64,000 bases of DNA from the NCBI RefSeq assembly GCF_014851805.1, contig NZ_JACVAK010000001.1:434001-498000 (forward strand), in the 5' to 3' direction. How positions within the stretch are numbered: the stretch's first letter is position 1; every line of letters begins with the position of its first letter. Below are positions 9,466 through 18,562 of this stretch, piece after piece. The stretch comes from Pseudoxanthomonas sp. PXM02. GTDB taxonomy: Bacteria; Pseudomonadota; Gammaproteobacteria; Xanthomonadales; Xanthomonadaceae. A model generated the notes under the pieces. That model saw only the letters and a list, made by a program, of their open reading frames with translations. It did no database searches and was not told the origin of the DNA. The translations under genes were made by a program, and so were the position numbers.

Positions 9466-10785
9466 TCAGTCCTTCAGCGTCGGCAAGCGCGTGCGGCAAT
9501 GCGCGACGCAGCGTTCGATGTCGCCAAAGTCCTCGATGCCGTACCAGAACACCTTCCACTTCTCCTGCTTGTAGCAGCCGTCCGATTCGGCGTAGTAGAA
9601 GATATTGACCTGGTTGTTGTGGCGCGAACGCCAGAACAGCTGCGGATTCTCCTCGCGCATCACGTGCCAGACCGCGCGACCCAGGCCTTCGCCCTGGGCA
9701 TCGTCCAGCACCGCGAACTTGTCGAGGTAAGCGAAGCCCTCTTCCTGCGTCAGGATCAACGCGGTGCGGTAGTTCTCGCTGATATAGACGCGGTAAGGCG
9801 TCGTCCGCTCGAAGTAGTCCGGCAGCAGCGTGCGGCCGAAGCTGGATTCGATCAGCGTTTTCAGGCGTGGCAGGTCCACGCCGTCCCAGCCGTTCTGGAA
9901 GCGCAGCACGCGTTCGCCGCGGCGTACGAGCGTGCCGGAACCGCGATGGGTGAACAGTTCCTTCGCAAGTTCTGCCGGCTTGGTGATAGACACCGACGAG
10001 GTCAGCGGCAGGCGATCCAGCAGGTCCTTGATCTGTTCGATCTTCACCCGCATGCCGCCGTTGATCCACGGCTGCGCCATCAGCTCGTCGTACTCGGTGG
10101 ACAGGTTGATCGAATCGATCACCCTGCCCTCGGCGTCCAGCAGGCCGCCGGTGCCGGTGAGGAAGATGATCTTGTACGGCTGCAGCACCTGCACCAGTTC
10201 GTTGGCGGCGAAGTCGGCATTGATGTTGAGGATCTGCCCGCCGACGGTCTCGCCCATGCTGGCGATTACCGGGATCGAACCCGCCTTCAGGCTGGCCTCG
10301 ATCGGCGCCTGATTGATGCGGGTGACGTCGCCGACCAGACCGTAAGTCGCCTGGTCCTTGTACTCGGCTTCGAACACGCCCGACACGATGGACGTCGCGC
10401 GTGCGCCGACCTGCTGCAGCGCTTCCACCAGCGCCAGGTTCTGCTGCAGGAACACCTTGCGCACGATGGCCAGGACTTCCGGCGTGGTCACGCGCAGGCC
10501 GTTGACGGTCTGCTTGGTGATGCCGGCGGCCGTCATCTCTTCGTCCAGCTGCGGGCCGGCGCCGTGCACGACGATCGGCGTCAGGCCGACTTCCTGCAGG
10601 AACGTCAGCGACGACGTCAGCGCTTCCAGATCGTCGCGCAGGACTGCGCCGCCGACCTTCACCACCGCGAAGCGCTTTGCATCCAGCTGCGAGAAGCGCT
10701 TGACGTACTGCGAGATCTCCTTCGCGCTGGCCATGCTGGACAGCAAGCGGATGATGGTCTGGCGGGTTTGCTTGTTCGATTCCAT
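9466..10785 (-). CDS. argB: Bifunctional N-acetylglutamate kinase / N-acetylglutamate synthase
   Basis: First two arginine steps in one protein, as known for xanthomonads. 439 residues from the ATG at 10785 ([11 protein letters not shown]). The amino-acid-kinase domain (about 1-285) has [39 protein letters not shown] and [16 protein letters not shown]. The C-terminal GNAT domain (about 295-439) has the vertebrate-like NAGS signature: [33 protein letters not shown] and [18 protein letters not shown]. This domain order is the NAGS/K type. The start is preceded by an 80-base gap containing a GC-rich palindrome. Arginine feedback inhibition is expected for this family but cannot be read from the sequence. 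Confidence 0.96.
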   Translation of the reverse strand: MESNKQTRQTIIRLLSSMASAKEISQYVKRFSQLDAKRFAVVKVGGAVLRDDLEALTSSLTFLQEVGLTPIVVHGAGPQLDEEMTAAGITKQTVNGLRVTTPEVLAIVRKVFLQQNLALVEALQQVGARATSIVSGVFEAEYKDQATYGLVGDVTRINQAPIEASLKAGSIPVIASMGETVGGQILNINADFAANELVQVLQPYKIIFLTGTGGLLDAEGRVIDSINLSTEYDELMAQPWINGGMRVKIEQIKDLLDRLPLTSSVSITKPAELAKELFTHRGSGTLVRRGERVLRFQNGWDGVDLPRLKTLIESSFGRTLLPDYFERTTPYRVYISENYRTALILTQEEGFAYLDKFAVLDDAQGEGLGRAVWHVMREENPQLFWRSRHNNQVNIFYYAESDGCYKQEKWKVFWYGIEDFGDIERCVAHCRTRLPTLKD

Positions 10786-10798
10786 GTCTTCTTGCTTT

Positions 10799-10860
10799 CG
10801 TAAGGCGGGCCTCGGCCCACCGTCATCGATGTTGTGCATGACGAGCCAAGGCCCGCCATG
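10799..10860. repeat. GGCGGGCC/GGCCCGCC palindromic repeat upstream of argB(A)
   Basis: The gap between argE' and argB(A) holds GGCGGGCCTCGGCCCACC (10804-10821) and, inverted, AGCCAAGGCCCGCC (10845-10857), which can fold into a long hairpin in the message. The same family occurs before argG at 13338-13400. Confidence 0.7.
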
Positions 10861-10865
10861 CATAG

Positions 10866-11948
10866 TTATTCGAGAATTCGGACCACGCTGTCGGCGTAGC
10901 GCTGCAACTGCTCCAGTGATACCCATTCGTCGGCCGTATGCGCCTGGGCGATGTCGCCCGGACCGTAGACGAACGCGGTGAGACCGGCGGCCGAGAACAG
11001 CGAGGCCTCGGTCCAGAAGTCCACGGCATTGCCGATCGGCAGGCCGAGTTCGTCCGCGAGATCGCGCGCCGCCAGACGGCGCTCTTCCGCACGGGCAACA
11101 TCCCCGGACGGCAGCGACGGACCGCGGAAGGTCTCCTCGTACTCGGCCAGCGCATCGGCATTGGCGAAACTACGGAACGTGGCGTGCAACTGATCCATGT
11201 CCTGCGACGGCAGCGGGCGGAAGCCGAAGCGGACTTCCGCACTCGGCGCGATCATGTTGGCCTTGATGCCGCCTTCGACCCGGCCGATGTTGAAACGCAG
11301 CCCGGTCAGCCCGCCGAAGCGCAGATGATGCTGGTCCTGCACGAAGTCCAGCGCCGTCGTACCCCAGCGCATCGCGTTGTGCAGCGCGCTGAGCGACAGC
11401 GCGTTCTCGGCCGACGCATGACCCGCCTGACCAGTGAAGGCCATACGCACGGCACTGATGCCGCGATGCGCGAGCACCGCTTCGCAGCGGGTCGGCTCAG
11501 CGATGATCGCTTCGCCGAAGCCGTGGTCACGCGCCAGGAACGCCGCGATGCAGCGTGCATCGTTGGCTTCCTCGTCCGTGGTGAACAGGAAGGCCGCATC
11601 GCCCTTGGTCACCTGCGCGGCGGCCACCAGCGCCGCCGCCGCACCCTTGATGTCGCAGGCGCCGAGGCCGATGGCGCGATCGCCGTCGATCCGCAGCACA
11701 TGCGGACTGGCGGTCCACGCCGGCGACGACGGCACCGTGTCCAGGTGCACGTTGAACACCCGCTTCGGCTGACCGCGCACGGCGAAGAACGACACCGCGC
11801 CCGCGCCGTGATCGATCACTTCGATAGCGAAGTCCGGAAGCTGCGTGCGCAGATAGTCGAATATCCCGTCCGTGCCGATGTCGCGCGGCGGATTGCGGGT
11901 ATCGAACGACACCAGCTTTTCAAGGTGTTGGAGAACGGATTGCAGCAT
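10866..11948 (-). CDS. argE: N-acetylornithine/N-acetylcitrulline deacetylase (M20 family)
   Basis: Zinc-dependent M20 deacetylase. In xanthomonads it removes the acetyl group from acetylcitrulline after carbamoylation by ArgF'. 360 residues from the ATG at 11948 ([21 protein letters not shown]). Metal ligands are visible in [32 protein letters not shown] (catalytic Glu pair) and IIAEPTRCE; the lid domain shows GQAGHASA and the C-terminal His is in AQAHTADEW. The upstream in-frame extension to 12011 is within a repeat element and is not convincing. It lies between argG and argB(A), so the whole acetylated branch is in one transcript. Confidence 0.94.
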   Translation of the reverse strand: MLQSVLQHLEKLVSFDTRNPPRDIGTDGIFDYLRTQLPDFAIEVIDHGAGAVSFFAVRGQPKRVFNVHLDTVPSSPAWTASPHVLRIDGDRAIGLGACDIKGAAAALVAAAQVTKGDAAFLFTTDEEANDARCIAAFLARDHGFGEAIIAEPTRCEAVLAHRGISAVRMAFTGQAGHASAENALSLSALHNAMRWGTTALDFVQDQHHLRFGGLTGLRFNIGRVEGGIKANMIAPSAEVRFGFRPLPSQDMDQLHATFRSFANADALAEYEETFRGPSLPSGDVARAEERRLAARDLADELGLPIGNAVDFWTEASLFSAAGLTAFVYGPGDIAQAHTADEWVSLEQLQRYADSVVRILE

Positions 11949-11983
11949 TGCGTGTCTTGTCCGTGATCGATCAACGTTCCGTT

Positions 11984-12098
11984 CGTCATCCCGGCGAACG
12001 CCGGGATCCATCTCGCTTCTGCCTTTTAAGTTTCCGGCAGATCAACCTGGATTCCAGCTTTACCAGCCATACGGCTGTTGAGATCCGCTGGAATGACG
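11984..12098. repeat. CGTCATCCCGGCG-type intergenic repeat
   Basis: Between argG and argE'. A perfect inner hairpin ATCCCGGCG-AA-CGCCGGGAT is followed by CTGGATTCCAGC and closes with CTGGAATGACGGG, so the outer CGTCAT/ATGACG ends are inverted. Repeats of this type are scattered in many proteobacteria. A related copy lies at 28845-28950. Confidence 0.75.
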
Positions 12099-12115
12099 GG
12101 ATTTCTTCCCTCGGC

Positions 12116-13321
12116 TCAGCGATTGATCTCGGCCCACAGGGTCGAGCTCATGCCGAACAGCTTGATGAAGCCTTCCGCTTCTTCCACACCCCAGTCGGCC
12201 GACTGCGCGTACGTCGCGCCCTTGGCGTTGAGGATGTGCGGCGACTTCACGGCCACCGCATCGACGCGGCCACCGCGGGTCTCCAGCACCACTTCGCCGT
12301 TGACGATGGACTGCGACGACTGCAGGAATGCTTCCAGGTCGGCCTTCAGCGGGTCGTGGTAGAAACCTTCGTACACCAGTTCCACCCACTTGCGCGCGAC
12401 CTCGGGCTTGAAGCGGTTCTGCTGCTTGGTCAGCACGGTCTCCTCCAGCGCGCGGTGCGCGGCCAGCAGCGACACCAGGCCGGGCGCTTCGAACACGATG
12501 CGGCCCTTCAGGCCGATCACGGTGTCGCCGGTGTACACGCCACGGCCCACGCCATACGGTGCGAACAGGGCATTCAATTTCGCCAGCAGCGCGGCGCCGG
12601 CAACCGGCTGGCCGTCCAGGCTGACGGCTTCGCCGTGCTTGAAGCCGATCGTCACGCGCAGCGGTTCCACCGGCCACTCGGCACGCGGTGCGCACCAGCC
12701 ACGCGCGCCTTCGCCCGGCGCTTCCCACTTGTCGATCTCGCCGCCGGACATCGTCAGGCCCAGCAGGTTCTCATTGATCGTGTAGCTCTTCTGCTTGGCG
12801 CGCACGCCGAAGCCGCGCTCTTCCAGGTACGCCTGCTCGTAGGCGCGGGTCTGGGTATGCTCCTTCTGGATCTCGCGGATCGGCGCCACGATGCGGTAGT
12901 CACCACTGGCTTTGACCGCCAGGTCGAAGCGCACCTGGTCGTTGCCCATGCCGGTGCAGCCGTGCGCGATGGCATTGGTGCCCAGCTCGGCGGCGCGCTT
13001 CAACGCGGCGTCGACGATCAGGTAACGGTCGGACACCAGCAGCGGGTACTGGCCCTGGTAGCCCTCGCCCGCCCACACGAACGGTTTGACGAAGCCGTCC
13101 CAGATCGCGGGACCGCCATCGACGGTGACATGGCTGGCCACGCCCAGTTCGGCGGCGCGCTGCTCGATGAAGGCGCGCTCTTCGGCATCCACACCGCCGG
13201 TGTCGGCGAACACGGTATGCACGTTCCAGCCGCGCTCCTTCAGATAGGGCACGCAGAAGCTGGTGTCGAGGCCGCCGGAAAAGGCGAGGACGATGTCTTT
13301 GGAGTCGTGAGGCGTGGTCAT
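12116..13321 (-). CDS. argG: Argininosuccinate synthase
   Basis: ATP-dependent condensation of citrulline and aspartate. 401 residues from the ATG at 13321 ([17 protein letters not shown]); upstream in-frame sequence is intergenic repeat. The PP-loop ATPase motif AFSGGLDTS is at about 13-21; [12 protein letters not shown] and the citrulline/aspartate-binding segments are typical. It is the second gene of the arg operon, about 80 bases after argF', with two palindromic repeats in the gap. Confidence 0.96.
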   Translation of the reverse strand: MTTPHDSKDIVLAFSGGLDTSFCVPYLKERGWNVHTVFADTGGVDAEERAFIEQRAAELGVASHVTVDGGPAIWDGFVKPFVWAGEGYQGQYPLLVSDRYLIVDAALKRAAELGTNAIAHGCTGMGNDQVRFDLAVKASGDYRIVAPIREIQKEHTQTRAYEQAYLEERGFGVRAKQKSYTINENLLGLTMSGGEIDKWEAPGEGARGWCAPRAEWPVEPLRVTIGFKHGEAVSLDGQPVAGAALLAKLNALFAPYGVGRGVYTGDTVIGLKGRIVFEAPGLVSLLAAHRALEETVLTKQQNRFKPEVARKWVELVYEGFYHDPLKADLEAFLQSSQSIVNGEVVLETRGGRVDAVAVKSPHILNAKGATYAQSADWGVEEAEGFIKLFGMSSTLWAEINR

Positions 13322-13333
13322 CTTGGAACTCTC

Positions 13334-13404
13334 GTAGGGTGGGCCTTGGCCCACCGGATGGGGGTGTGATGCAGGTAGGAGCAGCGGGCCTGGGCCCGCC
13401 TTAC
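13334..13404. repeat. Pair of GC-rich palindromes between argF' and argG
   Basis: Two adjacent palindromes: GGTGGGCCTTGGCCCACC at 13338-13355, preceded by GTAG, and GCGGGCCTGGGCCCGC at 13385-13400, preceded by GTAGGAGCA. Both can form tight hairpins in the arg transcript. They belong to the same family as the repeat at 10799-10860. Confidence 0.75.
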
Positions 13405-14402
13405 TTGATGAGGGCCGCCATGATGGCCTTCTGCACATGCAGGCGGTTTTCGGCTTCGTCGATGGCGATGCACTGCGGCGAATCCATCACGCCGTCGGTG
13501 GCCTTGACGTTGCGACGCAGCGGCAGGCAATGGCTGAAGACGCCGTTGTTGGTCAGCGCCATCTTCCGCTCGTCGACGATGAAGTGCTTGTACTGGTCGC
13601 GGATCGGCTTCTCGGGCTCCCAGTTGCCGAAGAACGGCAGCGCGCCCCAGCTCTTGGCGTACACGACATCGGCACCAGCGTAGGCGCTGTCGATATCGTG
13701 GCTGACCTGCAGCGAACCGCCGCTCTCGGCGACGTTCTGCTCGGCCCAGCCCATGTAGCGCTCATCCAGCACATAGTCCGGCGTCGGGCACAGCAGGGTC
13801 ACGTCCATGCCCATGCGCGTGGCAATGGTCAGCGCCGAGTTGGCTACGGCGGTGTTCAGCGGCTTGGGATGGTAGGTCCAGGTGAGCACGTACTTCTTGC
13901 CGCGCAGGTCCGACGTGCCGAAGTGCTCCTGCAACGCCAGGGCATGCGCCAGCTCCTGGCAGGGATGGGTGATCGTCTCCATGTTGATCACCGGCACCGG
14001 CGAGTACTTGGCGAACGACTTCAGCACGATGTCCTCGCGGTCGTAGGCCCAGTCGACGAACTTCGGGAACGCGCGCACGCCGATCAGGTCGACGTAGCGG
14101 CCCAACACCTTCGCCACCTCGGCGATGTGCTCTTCTGTGTCGCCATCCATCACCGTGCCCAGGTTGAACTCGATCGGCCACGCATCCTTGCCCGGCTGCA
14201 GCACCACCGCATGGCCACCCAACTGGAACGCGCCCAGCTCGAAGCTGGTGCGGGTGCGCATGGAGGGATTGAAGAACACCAGCGCGATGGACTTGCCCTT
14301 CAGCGCGTCGCCCAGCTTGTTCTGCTTGTAGAGGGCGGCCTGCGTCAGCAACGCATCGAGGTCGCTACGGCTCCAGTCCTGCGTGTTCAAGAAGTGCTTC
14401 AT
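13401..14402 (-). CDS. argF: N-acetylornithine carbamoyltransferase
   Basis: Transfers carbamoyl to N-acetylornithine to give N-acetylcitrulline, the variant pathway of Xanthomonas and Xylella. 333 residues from the ATG at 14402 ([15 protein letters not shown]), with AGGA ten bases upstream. The carbamoyl-phosphate loop is SMRTRTSF at about 48-55. The Glu that sets acetylornithine specificity (Glu92 in X. campestris) is in MDGDTEEH, here Glu90. The conserved Lys reported as carboxylated (Lys302 there) is in [16 protein letters not shown] and FSHCLPL are intact. First structural gene behind a probable attenuator. Confidence 0.97.
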   Translation of the reverse strand: MKHFLNTQDWSRSDLDALLTQAALYKQNKLGDALKGKSIALVFFNPSMRTRTSFELGAFQLGGHAVVLQPGKDAWPIEFNLGTVMDGDTEEHIAEVAKVLGRYVDLIGVRAFPKFVDWAYDREDIVLKSFAKYSPVPVINMETITHPCQELAHALALQEHFGTSDLRGKKYVLTWTYHPKPLNTAVANSALTIATRMGMDVTLLCPTPDYVLDERYMGWAEQNVAESGGSLQVSHDIDSAYAGADVVYAKSWGALPFFGNWEPEKPIRDQYKHFIVDERKMALTNNGVFSHCLPLRRNVKATDGVMDSPQCIAIDEAENRLHVQKAIMAALIK

Positions 14403-14449
14403 TACGGCATCCTGGTTTCGGGAATGTGGCAAAACGGACTTCAGAAACG

Positions 14450-14474
14450 AAAAAACCCAGCCTCTGGCTGGGTT
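14450..14474 (-). terminator. Intrinsic terminator in the arg leader
   Basis: On the minus strand: AACCCAGCC (14474-14466), loop AGA, GGCTGGGTT (14462-14454), then a T-run to 14450. A nine-pair stem plus U-tract, 48 bases before the argF' ATG and 35 bases after the leader-peptide stop. Position and the competing segment at 14510-14504 point to an attenuator rather than a simple gene-end terminator. Confidence 0.85.
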
Positions 14475-14509
14475 TCCGGTGAACAGGCGACGACGTCCGG
14501 GGTACCCAG

Positions 14510-14602
14510 CTAGATGCAGGATTCCGGTCGACGCGCACGCGACGTCATGCTCGAGGCCTGGGAGGCCGCGCTGTCAGCATGGGCGTGTGCGTTCATCTTC
14601 AT
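14510..14602 (-). CDS. Arg leader peptide (30 codons)
   Basis: Small ORF starting with M-K-M-N-A-H-A-H-A and ending R-A-R-R-P-E-S-C-I. The Arg codons are CGT, CGT and the rare-type CGA at codons 22, 24 and 25. An in-frame ATG six codons further upstream (14620) is also possible. No convincing Shine-Dalgarno sequence precedes either start, the weakest point of the call. The ORF lies 74 bases after the stop of the upstream exported-protein gene and directly before a terminator hairpin that precedes argF', the layout of amino-acid leader peptides. Confidence 0.6.
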   Translation of the reverse strand: MKMNAHAHADSAASQASSMTSRARRPESCI

Positions 14603-14649
14603 GGGCGCGAATGCTCGCATGTGCTGCGGCGCAGCGCAAGGCCGGATTC

Positions 14650-14665
14650 GGTTGCGTGTGCAACC
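14650..14665. promoter_or_regulatory. 16-bp interrupted palindrome upstream of the arg leader
   Basis: GGTTGC-GTGT-GCAACC, perfect six-base arms. It lies about 48 bases upstream of the leader-peptide start and 11 bases after the preceding gene. It could be an operator or a 5' leader hairpin. It does not match the classical ArgR ARG box. Confidence 0.4.
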
Positions 14666-14675
14666 GTGCACAGAA

Positions 14676-15179
14676 TCAGGGACCGCTCGCCGTGGGTTGG
14701 GCAGGCGCGATGTAGGGCACCACCGAGATACGGATGCGCAGGCGGTTGCCGGGATCTTCGGCCAGACGCGAGCGGTACTTCACGCCCTTGTAGATGTAGT
14801 CCACGTCATAGGCGATCGGGCGCTGGAACTCGCGCTCGATCGGCACCGTGCGGCAGTTGACCTTCATCGTGGAGGGCGGTGCCAACGGCGCCGACGGCTC
14901 CGGCTCGTCGCCACCGAACCAGCCGCGCACCGAGTTGACCATCCGGTTCCAGCGACCCTCGTCCTTCGCCGGCGCGGGCACCTCGGCCTTCGGCGCGGGC
15001 ACTTCGTCGCAGCGCTGCTCGGTGCGGGTCGCCCGCAGGGTCTGGTACACCGGCTCGACGCTCAGCACCTGCGCATAGTCCAGACGGACGTTCTCCGTCG
15101 GGATCACCCGCTCCTGCGCCACGACAGAGGTGGCAAGCAGGCAGCAGGACAGGAGAAGGGCGGTGCGGAGGCGGAGCAT
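14676..15179 (-). CDS. Exported protein of unknown function (UmoD/YcfJ-like C-terminus)
   Basis: 167 residues from the ATG at 15179 (MLRLRTALLLSCC), a clear Sec signal peptide ending near ATSVVAQ. The mature part begins ERVIPTENVRLDYAQVLSVEPVYQ, has a Pro/Ala-rich middle with a Trp-Phe segment, and ends with YDVDYIYKGVKYRSRLAEDPGNRLRIRI. That last stretch resembles the C-terminus of glycine-zipper proteins such as YcfJ/UmoD, but no glycine zipper is present. Two cysteines (EQRCDE, KVNCRTV) may form a disulfide. Longer in-frame starts upstream lack support. It may supply the promoter for the arg leader downstream. Confidence 0.75.
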   Translation of the reverse strand: MLRLRTALLLSCCLLATSVVAQERVIPTENVRLDYAQVLSVEPVYQTLRATRTEQRCDEVPAPKAEVPAPAKDEGRWNRMVNSVRGWFGGDEPEPSAPLAPPSTMKVNCRTVPIEREFQRPIAYDVDYIYKGVKYRSRLAEDPGNRLRIRISVVPYIAPAQPTASGP

Positions 15180-15321
15180 GTGGCCTGTAGGTGGGATCCC
15201 GGTGTCACAGTTTAGGGACGGCGCCTTGAGTGGGGCTGAACATCGGCCTCCCGAGCGGTCGCCGGACCCTCGCATGCGGCTCAGGCGTTAGAATTCCACG
15301 GCTCTCCCCTGCCCTGTCCCC

Positions 15322-16710
15322 ATGACCCTGCGCCTGCACAACAACCTCACCCGCCGGGTCGAGGACTTCGAACCGCTCGGCCCGATCCCCACGATGTACG
15401 TCTGCGGGCCCACCGTCTACAACTACGTCCATATCGGCAATGCGCGTGGCCCCGTCGTGTTCGGCGTGCTGGCGGCCCTGCTGCGCCGCCGCTTCGGCCA
15501 ACTGCGCTACGCCCGCAACATCACCGACGTGGACGACAAGATCAACGCCGCGGCCAAGGACCTGGGCGTGGCGATCTCGGCCATCACTGACCGCTACGCC
15601 GCCGCCTACCGCGAGGACATGGCCGGCCTGGGCGTGACCGGTGAGTTCGCCCCGGACATCGAACCGGCCGCCACCGACCACATCGGCCACATCATCACGA
15701 TGATCGAGCAGCTGATCGCTGGCGGACACGCCTACGCCGCCGAAGGCCACGTACTGTTCTCGGTGGGCAGCTTCGCCGAGTACGGCAAGCTCTCGCGTCG
15801 CGATCCCGAGGAAATGCTGGCGGGCGCCCGCGTCGAGGTCGCCCCGTACAAGCGCGATCCGGGCGACTTCGTGCTGTGGAAACCTTCCACCCCGGATCTG
15901 CCGGGCTGGGACTCGCCCTGGGGCATCGGTCGCCCGGGCTGGCATATCGAATGCTCGGCGATGGCCGCCGCCCACCTGGGCGAGACCATCGACATCCATG
16001 CCGGCGGCGTGGACCTGCAGTTCCCGCACCACGAGAACGAAGTGGCGCAGAGCGAGTGCGCGCACAAGCATGCCGACGGCTCGCACAAGACGTTCGCCCG
16101 CTTCTGGGTGCACAACGGCATGCTCAACTTCGGCGGCGCCAAGATGAGCAAGTCGCTGGGGAACATCGAGAAGGTCCACGACCTGCTGCAGCAGCATCCG
16201 CCGGAAGGCCTGCGCTATGCGTTGCTCTCGGCCCACTACCGGCAGCCGCTGGACTGGTCCGAGGCGCTGGTGGAGCAATCTAAGAACACGCTGGACCGGT
16301 TGTACGGAACGCTGCGCGACCTGCGCGATATCGACGCCGTCGCTGTGACGCCGCAGTTCATCGAAGACATCCTGGACGACGACCTCAACACCCCGCAGGC
16401 GCTGGCCGAAGTGGCCCGTATCGCTGCCGAGGCACGCAAGGCGACGGACGAGGGGGAGAAGCAGCGACTGAAGAGCGAACTGCTCGGCGCGGGTCGGGTG
16501 CTAGGCCTGCTGCAGCAGGATCCGGCCGAATGGTTCGGTCGCGGTACCTCCTCCGACGACGATGCCCGCATCCAGGCGCTGATCGACGAACGCGTGGCAG
16601 CGAAGCAGTCCCGCGACTTCGCGCGCTCCGACGCCATCCGTGACCAGCTGGCCGCCGAAGGCATCCTGCTGGAAGACACGCCGCAGGGCGTGCGCTGGAA
16701 GCGGGCGTGA
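15322..16710 (+). CDS. cysS: Cysteinyl-tRNA synthetase
   Basis: Class I synthetase charging tRNA-Cys. 462 residues. The zinc ligand Cys28 lies in [16 protein letters not shown], which contains the HIGH-equivalent HIGN at 37-40. Other zinc ligands are in GWHIECSAM and [15 protein letters not shown] is near residue 275. The C-terminal helical domain ends [30 protein letters not shown], as in typical CysS. Monocistronic; a repeat element follows. Confidence 0.97.
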   Translation: MTLRLHNNLTRRVEDFEPLGPIPTMYVCGPTVYNYVHIGNARGPVVFGVLAALLRRRFGQLRYARNITDVDDKINAAAKDLGVAISAITDRYAAAYREDMAGLGVTGEFAPDIEPAATDHIGHIITMIEQLIAGGHAYAAEGHVLFSVGSFAEYGKLSRRDPEEMLAGARVEVAPYKRDPGDFVLWKPSTPDLPGWDSPWGIGRPGWHIECSAMAAAHLGETIDIHAGGVDLQFPHHENEVAQSECAHKHADGSHKTFARFWVHNGMLNFGGAKMSKSLGNIEKVHDLLQQHPPEGLRYALLSAHYRQPLDWSEALVEQSKNTLDRLYGTLRDLRDIDAVAVTPQFIEDILDDDLNTPQALAEVARIAAEARKATDEGEKQRLKSELLGAGRVLGLLQQDPAEWFGRGTSSDDDARIQALIDERVAAKQSRDFARSDAIRDQLAAEGILLEDTPQGVRWKRA

Positions 16711-16714
16711 TGCC

Positions 16715-16852
16715 CTCCCTTTCCTGCTCCCTCCGGGAGAAGGTGGCGCGAAGCGCAGGATGAGGGTTTGGCGCAGTCCCGATGCCCGTGCCTGATGGAC
16801 TTCGCCGCACCCTCTCCCCAACCCCTCTCCCGGCGGGAGAAGGGCTCTAGAG
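16715..16852. repeat. CTCTCCC/GGGAGA-rich intergenic repeat
   Basis: Fills the cysS-sufE gap. It contains CTCCCTCCGGGAGAAGGTGGCGCGAAGCGC and, 80 bases on, CACCCTCTCCCC then AACCCCTCTCCCGGCGGGAGAAGGGCTC, with inverted CTCCC/GGGAG arms. This is a dispersed repeat type common in xanthomonads; no gene is seen in it. Confidence 0.65.
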
Positions 16853-16868
16853 ACAGATAGAAAGCCCC

Positions 16869-17306
16869 ATGACCGACACGATCTTCCCGCTCGAACCCAC
16901 CGCCGCCGACGCGCAGGCGGCGATCAAGGACGAATTCGCCTTCTTCGGCGATTGGTCCGAACGCTACCAGTACCTGATCGACCTGGGCCGGAAGCTGCCG
17001 GCCTTCCCCGATGACTGGAAGCGCGAGGAGCATCGCCTGCTTGGCTGCCAATCGATGGTCTGGATCGTGCCCAGCGGTGATGCGGCGAAGCTGGATTTCC
17101 ATGCGGTCAGTGATTCGGCAATCGTCTCGGGGCTGATCTTCCTGGCTCTGCGCGTGTACTCCGGGCGTCCGGCTGCGGAAATCCTGGCCACGTCGCCGGA
17201 TTACATCGCCGATATCGGGCTCGCGAAGCACCTCTCGCCCACCCGCTCGAACGGACTGGCGTCGCTGCTGGCCTTCATCCGCGAGACGGCCGCGAACACG
17301 AAGTGA
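16869..17306 (+). CDS. sufE: SufE-family cysteine desulfurase sulfur acceptor
   Basis: 145 residues. SufE accepts persulfide sulfur from a cysteine desulfurase (SufS/CsdA) and hands it to an Fe-S scaffold. The acceptor cysteine is Cys60 in EHRLLGCQSMVWIV; the N-terminal FFGDWSERYQYLIDLGRKLP is the SufE hallmark. No suf genes are adjacent. The stop codon overlaps the GTG start of the next gene (GTGA), so the MFS protein is probably co-translated. SufE and CsdE cannot be told apart from sequence alone. Confidence 0.92.
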   Translation: MTDTIFPLEPTAADAQAAIKDEFAFFGDWSERYQYLIDLGRKLPAFPDDWKREEHRLLGCQSMVWIVPSGDAAKLDFHAVSDSAIVSGLIFLALRVYSGRPAAEILATSPDYIADIGLAKHLSPTRSNGLASLLAFIRETAANTK

Positions 17307-18544
17307 GCGGAACCGGCACGCCTTCCGCGTTTTCACTGCTCCGCAACCGCGGTTATTCGGCGGTACTCGCCTACCGCATCTGCGCGCTGCTGTCGTACCA
17401 GATCGTCGCGGTCACCGTCGGCTGGCATATCTACGAACTGACCCGGGACACGTTCTCGCTGGGTCTGGTCGGTCTGGCCGAAGTACTGCCGTTCTTCTGC
17501 GTCGCACCGTTCGCCGGCTACCTGGTCGACCACCTGCCGCGTCGACGCGTCGGCATCGTCGCCTGCGCGGCGCTGGCGACTACGGCGGTGATCCTGGTGG
17601 CCGTGTCCGCAGGTTGGCTGCCCTTCCAAGGAACGTGGCCGATCTATGCGGCCATCGCGCTCACGGGCATGGCGCGCTCGTTCCTGAGTCCTGTCTACAA
17701 CGCGTTGTTCGCGAAGGTGTTGCCGCGCGAGGACTTCGTGCGTGCGGCGGGCCTGGGCAGCGTGATCTTCCAGGCGGCGCTGGTCACCGGTCCCGCGCTG
17801 GGCGGCCTGCTGGTCGGTTTCGGCGGCAAGACGCTGTCCTACGCGATGGCGGTGGTGTTCGCGCTGGCGGCCGCCACCGTGCTGGCGCGGCTGCGGGTGG
17901 AAGAACCCGGTCCGCCGGCGGTCAGTCTTCCAGTGTTCGCGAGCATCGCGCAGGGCGCCCGTTTTGTCCTGAACAACCAGATCATGCTGGGCGCGATGGC
18001 GCTGGACATGTTCTCGGTGCTGCTGGGCGGCGTGGTGGCGATGCTGCCCGCCTTCATCCACGACATCCTGCACTACGGCCCCGAAGGCCTGGGCATCCTG
18101 CGCGCGATGCCGGCGGCGGGCTCGGTCTGCGTCGGCCTGTGGCTGGCGCGGCATCCGCTGCAGAAGCATGCCGGTCGCGTGCTGCTGTTCGCGGTGGCGG
18201 GCTTCGGCCTGGCGGTCATCGCCTTCGGCCTGTCGCGCAGCTTCTGGCTGTCGGCCGTCATCCTGCTGTTCTACGGCATGTGCGACGGTGTGTCGGTGGT
18301 GGTGCGCTCGACCATCCTGCAGCTGTCGACGCCGGACGAAATGCGCGGGCGCGTCTCGTCGATCAACGGCATCTTCGTCAGTTCGTCGAACGAACTCGGT
18401 GCGTTCTACGCCGGCACCATGGCCAAGCTGCTGGGGCTGGTGCCCGCCGTGATCCTGGGCGGTTTCGCGATCCTGTCGGTCGCGGGCGTGACCGCATGGA
18501 AGACGCCACGATTGCGGCGACTGGACCTGCGCGACTTGCAGTGA
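17303..18544 (+). CDS. MFS transporter (MFS_3/EntS-like)
   Basis: 413 residues with about 12 hydrophobic segments. N-terminal RNRGYSAVLAYRICALLSYQIVAVTVGWHIYELTRDTFSLGLVGLAEVLPFF and DHLPRRRVGIV (motif-A-like loop) match the MFS_3 group containing the enterobactin exporter EntS. The start is GTG overlapping the sufE stop. MSTPDEMRGRVSSIN-type sequence (LSTPDEMRGRVSSING) near residue 350 is also typical. The substrate is not predictable. Confidence 0.9.
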   Translation: MSGTGTPSAFSLLRNRGYSAVLAYRICALLSYQIVAVTVGWHIYELTRDTFSLGLVGLAEVLPFFCVAPFAGYLVDHLPRRRVGIVACAALATTAVILVAVSAGWLPFQGTWPIYAAIALTGMARSFLSPVYNALFAKVLPREDFVRAAGLGSVIFQAALVTGPALGGLLVGFGGKTLSYAMAVVFALAAATVLARLRVEEPGPPAVSLPVFASIAQGARFVLNNQIMLGAMALDMFSVLLGGVVAMLPAFIHDILHYGPEGLGILRAMPAAGSVCVGLWLARHPLQKHAGRVLLFAVAGFGLAVIAFGLSRSFWLSAVILLFYGMCDGVSVVVRSTILQLSTPDEMRGRVSSINGIFVSSSNELGAFYAGTMAKLLGLVPAVILGGFAILSVAGVTAWKTPRLRRLDLRDLQ

Positions 18545-18562
18545 CCGCGTCGGCGCGCTGCG

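Larger units (their letters stand above)
14450..14602 (-). promoter_or_regulatory. Probable ribosome-mediated arginine attenuator of the arg operon
   Basis: The leader reads: short ORF with three Arg codons within four codons (14537-14528), stop codon TAG at 14512-14510, then GCTGGGT (14510-14504) overlapping that stop, a 30-base spacer, and the terminator. GCTGGGT is perfectly complementary over seven bases to ACCCAGC, the 5' arm of the terminator. A ribosome stalled at the Arg codons would leave GCTGGGT free to sequester the terminator arm, allowing read-through. A ribosome reaching the stop codon would cover it, allowing termination. The base-pairing is seen; the regulation is inferred. 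No clear promoter is visible, so transcription may start in or before the upstream exported-protein gene. Confidence 0.65.

Noticed and set aside
14603-14675. Sigma-70 promoter directly in front of the arg leader
   Set aside because: TTGCGC-17-GAGCAT and similar combinations are poor and would start too close to the leader ATG; no reliable promoter could be named.
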